64,000 bases of DNA from Rhizoctonia solani. Lineage: Eukaryota; Basidiomycota; Agaricomycetes; Cantharellales; Ceratobasidiaceae. The stretch lies in assembly GCF_016906535.1 (NCBI RefSeq), contig NC_057384.1:496001-560000 (forward strand). Direction: 5' to 3'. The notes beneath the pieces were generated by a model. It was not told the DNA's origin and searched no databases. It saw only the letters and a list, made by a program, of their open reading frames with translations. Shown piece after piece: positions 12,053 to 23,389 of the stretch (positions within the stretch are counted from its first letter, which is position 1; each line of letters opens with the position of its first letter). The position numbers were made by a program, and so were the translations under genes.

Positions 12053-14680
12053 TTAGGGATGGGATGAGCCCTCCGGATATTTCTTTTCTGGGAATCTGGC
12101 CTTGGATCTAGGAGGTTTCGCCACTCCTAGTACTCGCTCTCTTCGCCGTTTCAGCTGTAATTCATATGACTTGCAAGCCCAGGTCACGAAGGCAATATCG
12201 GCCTTGCGATGTGAATGCCTTGAGACCAGCCGCTGATGCAAAAGTGTCAAATCCGAAAACAGAAGGTGGGGTCCGATTCCCGGTTCGGTATTTGTTCAGG
12301 TCTGGTAAAGCGTACCAGCAACCCAACACGTGGTGTGGGTGTGGCCAGGAGACTGGTAAGCGACTTCTCTGAATTAGCCGGGATGGCGTATTCTAGACGC
12401 GACCGTTGAACAGGTGACGAGGGTGGACTTTGGTCATTGAGGGATGCGGGAGGATATTTTGTTACGAATTCGCGTAGGAGCGCGAGTGCAGTTTCCACAT
12501 TGTCGCACCTGTTATGTGGTACAAGATATTAATCAATCAAGATGAGTGGAAAATACAAATGATACTCACAGACTATAAGCCCGTATGATTGCCGCCCAAG
12601 CTCGTTCGGTGGCTCGTGGCGTTGCTTCCGCAAGAACTGGGTCTACCTGGCCATCATGAAGGCGTTGTATCCATTTTTTCCAGTCTATCCATGTCTTTTC
12701 TGCATACGCGAGTGCGATTGACCGGTCCGATTCAGCAGCGCGGGCAAGAAGTTCCAAAATATTGACAAAGTATATGCGTTTGGAGCGACATGTGAACAAC
12801 ACTCCTCAAATTTGGTAATGGCTTGCTGCAGTGATGCATGAGAATAGTATATCCCAAGATATGCGTTCGCAACCCGCGCGCTGATTGGAACGTGAGAGAA
12901 CAAACGGTCGGGAGATGCAGTGCGTCGAGAGAGAATCCTAGAAAACAGTATGTCGGCCTCCCTGAGAACCTCAGGGGCGGATTGGGGAATAGTGTATACT
13001 GGAGCAGGTATCTCTGAGAGAATTGGATTCTGCACATCATCCATATTATCCCGCAACGGCGTGTCTTCCGGTTTCTCGGTTCGCTTTCGGGTCATCCCCC
13101 GCTTAAAGGCAGGGCGAAACGCCGAGTACGCTTGAAATGCGCAGACCATGATCTCTTCATCCAAAATAACCTCGGAGCCGTTTTCAAATTGCCTTGATTG
13201 TGCCCTCATAGCCTCGGTCAAAATCCAGCGCGCCCTAGCGAGATCACCTGTTCGTTTAACAGAGTGCATCAAGGCGGCCATAGTATTTCTATCAGGACCG
13301 ATACCACCAACTGTCGCCCAGAAACCGGGATGCCGTCTGGTTGAATAAGTTCCTTGGCAAGACGAAAGGCATCGCCAGCAAATCTGGTCCCGGCACGTGC
13401 ACAAGCCCGGATCGCGCCATTGTAGCAATCGACCAGAGATCTAGTATCGAGTTGCGGCTGAGTCAATTCCGATCGACCACTTATTAATCCTTGTTTGATT
13501 TCTTGAAGGAGCTCAAGTGCACGAAGTGGGTTGACCTGGTGCCCACGCGCGCATGCCGCAATAACTACGCTATACGTTTCCAAGGACGGGTTCGGGTGTG
13601 CAGCATATCGCATGTGAGTAAAGAGGTCATGTATTGCTGCGATGGAAGCAGAAGGATTGGTTTGTGAGGCACCAGAAGGTTCGGACAAGAGGTTGGAGTC
13701 TCGTGATACGTCAAGATAAGCACGCATAATGGATACATAGGCTTTTTGAGACGGCGGGGTTCCTTGGGCTTCTAGTTTATGTATAAGATCCTGTGTGGTT
13801 TTGATAGTGTCCATCATCAGTCGCTCATGCGTATGTGAATGCAGATGCGAATCGATGAGGTACGACAGGCGGTCTGGGCCAATGGGATAGCCCGCTGTGT
13901 AATGTTAGACCATGTAATCCGTCAAATGCCCGACCCACCTTTTTGCAGCTTGTCGCTAAGTTCAGAAAAAACAGCGACATCCTGCATAGGATAGGGGTGG
14001 TTGAGTAGGCGAAGATCCAAATTTTCGACTTGACCGGCATGGTGTTCCTAAACGCATGTTAGTTGTTGTATAGCACGACTATGCGAATGTACTTTGAGCA
14101 AATCCAACGCCTTTAATGCATAGTCCAGGTCACCGACATCAAGCTAACCGGCGTAGATAAGTAGGGCGCATTATACTGGCATAGTATTACACACCGCGCC
14201 TATGATGATGTGCTCCCATTCCGTATCCAATACCAATCCCAGTTGGAGGTCAATTCCGGGAGCAAGCTCTGTGGCCACTTGCATGTGGTTGATGATAGTT
14301 CGATGTGAGCTATCTCGAAGGCCAAACCGTTCTTGAAGCGTTTGCAACGTTTGTGCAGAGTCTTCCTTGGGCTCGTCCCAAGTGGTTGTGCTGCTGAAGG
14401 GAGAGAAGAGAACAAGTCATTGTAGATCGACTTAAGTTGTCGTTCTGAATAATGTAGGCTCTCGTCTTGTGGTACTTGTGTAGGGACAGTCGATCTTCGC
14501 TGGAGAGCGGCAAAGCCCGACCAACGAGTCTACTCAAAGGGTTAGTTCAATTCAAGGATGAGTGCGATAACGAACAGAACGTCTTGGGCAAGTAATACAT
14601 TGGGCCCCTATGAATGTAGAAGTGTGATCAAAACGTATCCGGCAAGAGCTGCACAAGGGGCGAATGGCTCGCGTGATCAT
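12053..14680 (-). CDS. pentatricopeptide-repeat (PPR) protein, probably mitochondrial; frame broken by 1-nt losses
   Basis: PPR proteins bind organelle RNA and act in processing, stability or translation. Six exons: 14576..14680, 14195..14529, 14093..14143, 13939..14047, 12570..13894, 12053..12508. After correcting four single-base losses the length is about 794 residues. The N terminus (MITRAIRPLCSSCRIRF) is basic and lacks acidic residues, as in mitochondrial presequences. Helical-repeat signatures include AYVSIMRAYLDVSRDS, ETYSVVIAACARGHQVNPL, CYNGAIRACARAG, NTMAALMHSVKRTGDLARA and ARVANAYLGIYYSHA. The losses fall at base runs 14377-14379, 13317-13319, 12767-12769 and 12256-12259. Exon phases close perfectly once one base is added at each. 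It is PPR by motif; RNA target unknown. Confidence 0.8.
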
Positions 14681-15050
14681 GGTGGGCGAAAATAGACAAG
14701 TATCAAATTGTGAGTGCCCACTCTATATCACGTGCCGTGCAGACAGATTGATACATTTGCCACGAAATTCAAGTCGAAGTTTTATTGTGTAAGTCAAGCC
14801 TACAAATTATGAAGTAGAAGCCAACGATTGGGTTCCGAAGATCTTGAAGAGAAAATTATTTTAAGTATACTCTTTGTTACCTTTATATCGTCTCAAATAT
14901 GTGCTCTCTCCGAGGACATTCTCTTGTTTTATAGCAGAATATACGGTCGGTGCGACTTGAGATATATATACTGCGGGGTACGCTGCCTTTCAGTCTCCTC
15001 TCCTGAGCAAAAAAGGCATTTTGAGCAACAGAAAAACCTTAAAAGGTAAC
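14681..15050. other. spacer between PPR gene and tRNA-Pro
   Basis: About 370 bp holding the presumed PPR promoter and the 3' flank of the tRNA gene; no gene seen. Confidence 0.5.
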
Positions 15051-15138
15051 GGCCCGAACCCGGGATTGAACCGGGGACCTCGCCCAAGTAGAGAAACGAG
15101 CTCCCTAAGGGCGAATCATACCACTAGACCATCCGGGC
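15051..15138 (-). tRNA. tRNA-Pro(AGG) with intron
   Basis: Minus strand folds as a tRNA: acceptor GCCCGGA pairs with TTCGGGC, T-arm CCCGG-TTCAATC-CCGGG, D-arm around GGTCTAGTGGTATGA. The anticodon stem is CGCCC/GGGCG with loop TT-AGG-G. An intron of about 16 nt (AGCTCGTTTCTCTACT) follows base 37, the canonical tRNA intron position. Discriminator base is C. The AGG anticodon gives proline (CCU). Confidence 0.93.
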
Positions 15139-16258
15139 TTGGTGTAGTTCCATAATTGCTAAATATATCCTATATAGATGGCAATTCACCAGGTAGTGGG
15201 GCTCTCCTCCTTCAGTCGTGGTACAAAATCGTTATTTTCCGCTATATTCGAGCTACATAGCACTACATTCATGCCATTTCTTAGCTTGTACCTAACATAC
15301 ATACTAGGAAAGCTCAAGAAAGTCGTAAATCATGAAAATCAGGTAACTAAATTTGACTTTGACAAGCCTCAGCAAGTTTGTGTTTATTTGCACTCCTTGA
15401 ACACTACGATTCTTGTTGGAAGCTCAGGTAAATAGGGGGTATCCATCTCCTACGTACAATTAGAATTGTAAATATCTAATCTACTATTTAGGCCTATTGA
15501 CATAGAGAAATTCTAGCATAACTGGGAGTGGTAGCCTTGCTTCTGCAAGGTCACTCTTGGGGTCTGAAATGAGATGTTACCACCAGCGACTCAATAAGTC
15601 ACCTGATTAGTGTGAAAAGTTAATATACAAACCTCAGTGACTGTGTCAGGATTCTGGCTATTTGGAATACATCCTTTGTAGGCAGCCCATTTAGGCCCAG
15701 AACAGGCTCAGAATTGCAATATTACCTGCATAATTTCCATCGCTTCTCAAACTTGTACCCCCAAGTAGGTATTCCACTTGATATTACAACTCAAGTGTGC
15801 ATGAAGATGCTTGTCCGACTTAGAAATCAACCTATACTTTGGTCTGATTTGTATGTATGCTGATGTATGTAACCATTTGCAGTGCATATAAAATGCCGGG
15901 TAGTATACCAAGTGGGAACGAAGGTTTGCACTAAACGCAGAAAAGGACACAAGACTATAGATGCATGAGAAAAACATGAAAAAATGAATAAGAAAATAAC
16001 TCACCTGAGTAAGCTGAAACGGACCATGGTGGACTAGTGCCGTAATGTTCACTAAAAAGTGTATTGATATAGTGCATCCGACACTTGACTTACTGTACTG
16101 CAGGTTTGAGCGTTGACTTCGGGCCCTGAGAGAGACCTTACAGAAGCAAGGCAACAAGAGTTAATTAAAGCCAGTGTAAGGGTGGTAGATAATTTATATG
16201 CTACTTACTTTTGTGTTGTGAACTCGAACTTTCTTTCATTCTGTCGTTTTAGAATCCC
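15139..16258. other. AT-rich region without recognised gene
   Basis: About 1.1 kb. Frames of 60-136 codons exist but carry no domain motif or convincing splice pattern. Possibly decayed repeat; nothing can be supported. Confidence 0.45.
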
Positions 16259-16429
16259 TTAATCAGTTTCAATGTGGACCAAGGTCCTCTTGCATGCGAT
16301 TGGTTTCAATTTCGCTCCTGGCTCCCGGATTTGAGTATGGCGGATCTCCAGCTCATACCGTTCCACAATCATTTGGTATTCCCTAGCCCAGTGCTCTGGT
16401 GAAAAGAGACCGAAAGTTTTAACAATCTC

Positions 16430-17177
16430 CTAGGTGAGCCAGATCTCGAGCTGAAGATTTTCCTGCCCGGCTTCTTGTGGCTTTCGGTGGGCGTTCTCCT
16501 TTGCATGCTCACTGTGAGCGTGCAGGATTCGGACATGTTCCAGCTCCCCGAAGGACTGGATCGCCTTGCACAGGGCGTAAAGCCACTAGCGAAATACCTT
16601 TTTACGAGTTCTGTAACTCTCGGCAATACCTAGGAAGAGAGTTAGGGCAACTAAAAGGGGATGAATACTGTGTTTGACTGACCGTTCTTGTCCTGAGTCT
16701 TTCCCTTTCCCTTGGTAGGCTTTGTCTTATATTGTATATTAGATGTGTTCGTCTCGAGCTCCAAAACGTAACGTTTTTGCCTTGAGCTCATGGCTTTTCC
16801 TTCAAGGTGAATCCTACCTTTCAAGTGTTAGCGCCAGAGACGCAGCGACGAAATATACGTGCGTACCAAATGGAGTAGTATCGTCCTTGCCCTCATAGCC
16901 ATCTTCGTCCGCGTCTTCCTCGCCACCTGAGAGCTGGTCAACACGAGGTGATTGAACGGCGTAGCAATCTTACTTTGCATGGTTGTGTCGGGCGTGGGAA
17001 GTAATCTTCATCGGCAGACTCATCTAAGACCATAATTAGCAACGCGTGTACCATAGAACGCATCAAGTCACCAATATCATGGACTTTGACCCCAGTGGTA
17101 ATTTTAGCCTTCTTGGTGAGACGAAGAGATGGTTCACTCTTGCGCTTCTCGCTCTGCTTCTGAAGAGTGTTCAACAT
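16430..17177 (-). CDS. uncharacterised charged protein; open frame continues past an in-frame TAG
   Basis: I do not recognise the family. Five exons read well: 16974..17177, 16867..16933, 16683..16799, 16598..16629 and 16430..16564. The protein starts MLNTLQKQSEKRKSEPSLRL, has an acidic stretch (GGEEDADEDGYEGKDD), then a basic lysine-rich stretch and a likely coiled segment (EHVRILHAHSEHAKENAHRK). A TAG at 16430-16432 ends it. The same frame then stays open for about 56 codons to 16259 and looks coding (TFGLFSPEHWAREYQMIVER). So the gene may be a truncated allele, or end here naturally. No neighbour suggests a role. Confidence 0.5.
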
Positions 17178-18642
17178 GGCGAACGTTTTGGATGGATTTG
17201 GGGACGCGATGCGCTTTATTTATGATAACGCCCCAGACACAGCAAACATAATGCGACATAAATAACACATGCAGCTTTAGCGTTCCCTGAGAATGATACC
17301 GTTAGACCATCTGGTAATGGAGTTACCACTCTGGCAGTAGTTTATTCGCTGCCAATGATTGGCCAATAGTATCAAGTCAAAGAGGTATTCGGTAGATCGA
17401 TATCACGATGTATGCATATAAAGACTATGCAGTTAATTCGTCTCACTGACCTGCCTCGGGCATCGTTCGAGCCTCCTCCCTCCCTCCCACCACTCGGGGT
17501 TTTGGATAAATTTAAGCTGCATTTGACTCTTACAAGTTTAATCTAACTTTCGAGCCGGGAATGAACTGTAGTGCCGATTCGTTTCTTCAGTAAACTATTC
17601 CTTTAATTTATAAGAGTCCCGACCCTACGGTAGAACACTATATCTATCCCTTGTATAAGTATACGCAGAATAATGGTTGGCATGTTGAGCACTATTGCGT
17701 ATGCACAAAATCAGTTACTGGGGGCTGCGGATCGGAGCCTGTGGAGACGCACGAGCTCAGACTTATGCGTAAGGTCGCGCAGGGAGGAGTGTATTTTGTC
17801 ACGTGATCATTAGTCTCGCTCGTTCGACCATACTCCCACAGCGCATTCGATTCATCATCGCAACTTGATTTTCATATTTCCCGCCCACCAACCCATCCGC
17901 TCGCACCGTTTTCACTCCTCGAGAATCTTTATCTTTCGCTTGGATGTTCTCACGCTCCGCTCTGATTGTTAGGTTTGACCACCCACCCGCGAGTTCTGCT
18001 CGCGTCTCGGTGCCCCAGCTTTCATCCGTCCGCTCCGTGCCGGATCCTCCACTCCTACTGGTTCCTAACGATGATTATGTATGCGTACTTTATATATTTG
18101 TTAGTAGCTTTATATATGGTTTCATATCGGATACGCGGAGCCACCGAAGCCTAAGTCACAGAATTTACCTTGGTACATTGCTTCGGTTCCCTACCATCCA
18201 GGTCTAGAGTATTAGCAAAGTAATAAAATATCCTCAAAAGAGCCAAGCCATCTGTTCCTGTTCAATTGATTCTTCTCCCTCAACCAAGCATGCTCTTCGC
18301 AGATGGTGTAATTAACATTAGAGTAGTTACTAGTCTTCTTTGTTGTTCTGCTAGACATTTCGTCCAATCTATAACTATGATGCTCTTTGAAGCACTGTTG
18401 CCTTTTTTTTGCACAGGTTGTTCATACCCCCATCGTGGCTGTGCTAATTAACATTATCAACTGCTGTTGAGCCCAGCGCTTAACCACCGTTGTCATCCTC
18501 TGTGTCACCTTTAACGTGTGTTCCGCCTCTGGACTTTAAATACATTGAAATAAGGCATCTCTGAGTTCGACACCACGCGTGCAACACCCAACGTGGATAG
18601 TGCACGATAAGTCACGTGGGTAGCCACCTCCTTAGATCAGTA
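17178..18642. other. intergenic region upstream of NEO1
   Basis: About 1.46 kb between two divergently transcribed genes; contains pyrimidine-rich tracts (about 17830-18060) typical of fungal promoters. No gene or repeat recognised. Confidence 0.5.
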
Positions 18643-21600
18643 ATGACTTCTGGGGAACGAGAGATTGCTCTCAACTTGTTCCCCCACGGTCGTTCCGCTC
18701 GAAATCCAATGTCACGCAAAGGCAAGAACCGCCGGCCCAATGTTCCAGAAGACGAAGTCGCGCTGTTAGCCGAGGAGGACAATTTGCCCAGTGGATCTGG
18801 TATACAAGTGAGTGTGTGCACGGTTATGACGCTGGCTACTAATCAGCTATCAGGCGGAGCAACCAACGAACAAGATGTCTAAAGATAAAAGTCGAACTAT
18901 CCCGTTCCGACCTAGCCGTAGGTAAACCGATTCATTGTTATGATCTATACTAATAGCTCCTGTAGAATCTCTCCGATCCAAGTACCCTCCGAATGTAGTG
19001 CGCAACCAGAAATATACGGTTATAACCTTCCTCCCCCTCGTTATCTATGCGCAGTTCAAATTTTTCTTCAACTTATATTTCCTTTTGGTTGCACTTTCCC
19101 AATTTGTGCCCGCTCTGAAGATTGGATTCATCGCGACATATATTGCACCACTTGCTTTTGTTCTATCTGTGACCATGGGAAAAGAGGCATGGGATGACAT
19201 TCTTCGCAATAGGCGAGACAGAGAAGCTAATGCACAACGCTACTTAATTCTTGAGCCTGATTCGACCCCGCTGGCCTCCAACTCATCCACTGGGTTCCCC
19301 CCTACCCGCGCCACACCATCTTCTCAACTCCAAGTTGGAGATCTTGTTCAACTCACCCAGAACCAACGAGTTCCTGCTGACATGATACTCTTGCGTACTT
19401 CTGATCCTTCTGGGACTTGCTTTGTTCGAACAGATCAACTAGATGGTGAAACCGACTGGAAACTAAGAGTTGCTGTACCTGCTTGCCAATCATTGCACGA
19501 TGACTGGTCGCTGTTGGGTGTGTCCGCGGAAGTATACGGTATGTGTCTGCGGATGCGTTTCGATGCGATGTAACTTTTGTTCCGTTAGCCGATGCCCCAA
19601 TCAAGGACATACATACATTTATTGGAACTTTTACGCTTCATTCAACATCCTCTGAGCCTGATACTGAGCAGCAAGTTCCTCAAGTCACACCGCTTACTGC
19701 AGAAAATATGCTTTGGTCGAATACCGTGCTTGCAGCAGGAAGTGCGATTGGAATGGTCGTATATACTGGAAAAGAAACCCGTGCTGTAATGAATACCTCG
19801 CATCCCGAAACCAAGGTCGGATTGCTGGATCTAGAAATAAATCGGGTGGCCAAGGCAAGTTGTTCATGTCATTAATACTCATTTTCTAACCACACTATAG
19901 ATCCTTTGCGCCGTCACGTTTGCCCTTTCTGTCCTTTTAGTCGCCCTCAACGGTTTCCGAGGACAATGGTACATCTACGTTTTCCGGTTCTTAATCCTCT
20001 TCTCTAGTATAATACCGATCAGGTAGGCTTTCACATTTTGCCCTATCTCGTCGTCTAATATCGCAAAGCTTGCGGGTCAATCTGGACATGGGAAAGACTG
20101 TCTACGCCCATCAAATCGAATCAGACTCCGAAATACCTGGAACTATAGTTAGAACTAGCACACTACCAGAAGAACTTGGTCGAATTGAATATCTTTTGAG
20201 CGATAAAACGGGTACTCTTACGCAGAACGGTAAGTCATAGTCTTTACAAGTACCCACTCGCTAATAACCCTTAGAAATGGAGATGCGAAAACTTCATCTG
20301 GGTACTATTTCTTATGGTGCCGACGCTATGGACGAAGTCGCACATCAATTAGTCGTGGCCTTTGGCTCGGAGCATTCCACGGGGCGCACTTCGAAGCGCC
20401 AGGGTTCGCTAGTTACTGGTGTACAACTTGCCTCTCGTGGACGAAGAGACATATCTTCTCGTGTGCGCGATGTAGTCCTAGCATTAGCATTATGCCATAA
20501 TGTAGGTGCCTTGGCCTAAACGAACCCGTGCTGACACCCTGAGTTAGGTCACTCCTGTTACCAATGACGATGGTACAGTAACTTATCAAGCTTCTTCGCC
20601 CGACGAAGTTGCCATCGTCAAATGGACCGAGTCTGTTGGGCTCACTCTTACCTCTCGGACTCGAACGCAGATTGAGCTCCAAACACCTGACGGAACAACG
20701 CTCGTCTACAGTGTTCTTGCCCTATTTCCCTTTACGTCTGAATCCAAACGCATGGGCATCGTCGTCCAAAGCATGGAAACTCACGAAATCATGTTCGTCC
20801 AGAAAGGTGCTGACACGGTCATGGCTCGGCTCGTACAGCGATCGGACTGGCTCGAAGAAGAAACCGCCAACATGGCTCGGGAAGGGCTCCGAACTCTTGT
20901 CTGTGGTCGGAGAAGACTCACATCTGAAGAATGGGCTGCGTTTGAAACGGCGCATAAGGCCGCCAGCGTACGCCTAGAAGGCCGTGCGGAAGCCATGGCT
21001 GCTGTGGTAGGGGAACATCTGGAACGTGGGCTGGAGTTGCTGGGCCTAACTGGGGTAGAAGATAAACTCCAAGAGGACGTAAGGGCGACGATCGAACTCT
21101 TGCGGAACGCCGGGATTCGAATATGGATGCTCACAGGTGACAAGGTCGAGACTGCGACGTGTATTGCGATCTCTACAAAACTAGTGGCACGGAACCAGTA
21201 CATTCATCAAATAGCCAAACGTACGTCCAGTCGATCTTGTGCATAACCAAATTAACCTTTATCTCCAAAGTAAAAAGTCCAGATCAAGCAAGGGACCAGC
21301 TAGACTTTTTACAGTCAAAGTTAGATTGCTGCCTAGTAATTGACGGCGAATCCCTTCAGGTGTGGTCGCTCCATCCGGTCCTAATCTTAAGAGGTTAATG
21401 ATCCATTTTAGCTTTGTTTGAGCCACTTTGAGAACGAGTTCATCGAAATAGCAACCAAGCTGACTGCGGTGGTCGCTTGCCGCTGCTCGCCTACTCAAAA
21501 GGCTGACGTAGCGCGGCTTATTCGACGCTATACTCGTAAGCGTGTCTGCTGCATTGGCGATGGCGGAAACGATGTGAGCATGATTCAGGCCTCGGACGTT

Positions 21601-22882
21601 GGTAAGTTTCAATCCCGGACCTTGCCCCCGTTTTGGACACTGACCACGAGTTATTGGCCTGGACTGAAACTGTTATCGATGGACGCCAAATGTTTCTTTG
21701 GATACCGGTACGAACACTGACCCTGCTCGCTCTATATGGATAACCCTTTTATTCGATGTCTCTATCGCATTCTACGTTTGACCCCACATTTGTGCTTGAC
21801 CCCACACTTCTAATACTCTGTCATTGATCAATCTTATTGACCACGGATCGACCTCCGGAACTTGATACGGAATACTGACACGTCTGACCCGATCATCATA
21901 CAGGCGTTGGTATTGTTGGCAAAGAGGGAAAGCAAGCATCACTTGCTGCCGACTTTTCGGTGACGCAGTTTAGTTACCTGACTAAACTACTGGTATGGCA
22001 CGGTCGTAATTCATACAAGCGCTCAGCGAAGCTCGCGCAGTTTGTCATTCACCGAGGTCTTATCATCTCGGTCATGCAGGCGGTATTCTCGGCGATATTC
22101 TATTTTGCGCCAATCGCACTCTACCAAGGGTGGTTAATGGTAGGCTATGCGACGGTCTATACTATGGCGCCTGTGTTCTCGCTGGTCCTTGACCGAGATG
22201 TCAACGAAGATCTCGCGCTCTTGTATCCCGAACTGTACAAGGAATTGACCAAGGTGTGTATACTAGAAACTAGAGCAAGTTTGTACGTACTCACGATCCT
22301 ACAGGGCCGATCCTTGTCATTCAAGACATTCTTTACGTGGTGTGTGATAAGTGTGTACCAAGGTATAGCTCGCTCTCGTGAACCAATCCGTTGATCCGGT
22401 CAAGCCTGATGTGTCTCTTTCTCGGGCCAGGGGGAGCGATTATGATCATGTCTCTTCTGCTCTTCGAAAACGAGTTCCTTAACATCGTCGCCATCTCATT
22501 TACGGCTCTCGTTTTGAATGAACTTATCATGGTGGCGCTAGAGATTACGACTTGGTACGCTCATCATCTAGATTATGGCACGTTTCACCTCTCATTACGG
22601 TATCCTAGGCATCTGTACATGGTGATCGCCGAGATTGTCACTCTGATATTCTATGCAATTAGCATGGCGTTCCTGCCCGAGTATTTTGGTAAGTGCTACC
22701 ATTGGTCGTAATAATTGGCACGAATTAAACTCTAATTTAATCGGGTAGACTTGTCATTTGTGGTGTCACTACGGTTTGCCTGGAAAGTGGCCCTGATTGT
22801 ATGCGTCAGTTCGGTTCCGCTGTGGCTCATCAAAACTGTCCGAAGTCGAGTACGGCCGGCGACGTACAGTAAGCTCACTTGA
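18643..22882 (+). CDS. NEO1: Neo1/ATP9-type P4-ATPase (phospholipid flippase)
   Basis: P4-ATPase expected to flip aminophospholipids in Golgi/endosomal membranes. Fifteen exons sum to 3276 nt (1091 residues), exactly in frame: 18643-18807, 18854-18917, 18966-19538, 19589-19854, 19901-20022, 20069-20229, 20275-20501, 20548-21220, 21271-21359, 21412-21601, 21904-22253, 22305-22362, 22431-22554, 22609-22688, 22749-22882. Signatures in order: [20 protein letters not shown] and [19 protein letters not shown] (TM1-2), [10 protein letters not shown], the actuator loop DGETDWKLR (the Neo1 form), the phosphorylation motif [52 protein letters not shown], then C-terminal membrane helices. The intron at 19855-19900 is GC-AG; all others are GT-AG. 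No Cdc50-independent/-dependent call can be made, though Neo1 orthologues work without Cdc50. Confidence 0.95.
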
Positions 22883-23389
22883 TCCCACGGACATGATACG
22901 CTAGTAGATTGCATTGTTACAACAAAATTCAACTATTTTCATTTCAATAAATCCTAAAACATTCACAATTCGAAGACCACTCCGCCAAGGCAGAAATCGG
23001 GTCGGAATACATAAATAAGACAAATCAGTTTGTTTGTGCTGGGCTGCGCGAGGGGGGAAACGTGTTGAACGCAGAAGTTTGTACACCAAAACGAGGTCGA
23101 GCCGAGCCGAGGAGTATGGTTTAGAGTCGAGAGCGGAGTGAAAAATGGTCGAGCGGAATAAAAGGACAAACCCCAGAATAAGACGGGCGGATCAAGGAAG
23201 AAACACCAGCGTTGGCAAGTACAATAAGATCAACATAGGGGCAACACACACACATGTCCGCAAACGGAGAGGAAGAAATCTAGCAAGAAGAAAAAAGACA
23301 AAAGATTTGTGATTTGCTCCGCACCGCTGTCGGACATGGTGCTTGTGTGCCCCCAAACATTGCTAAACCGTTTTGTTGGGGGGAGGCGT

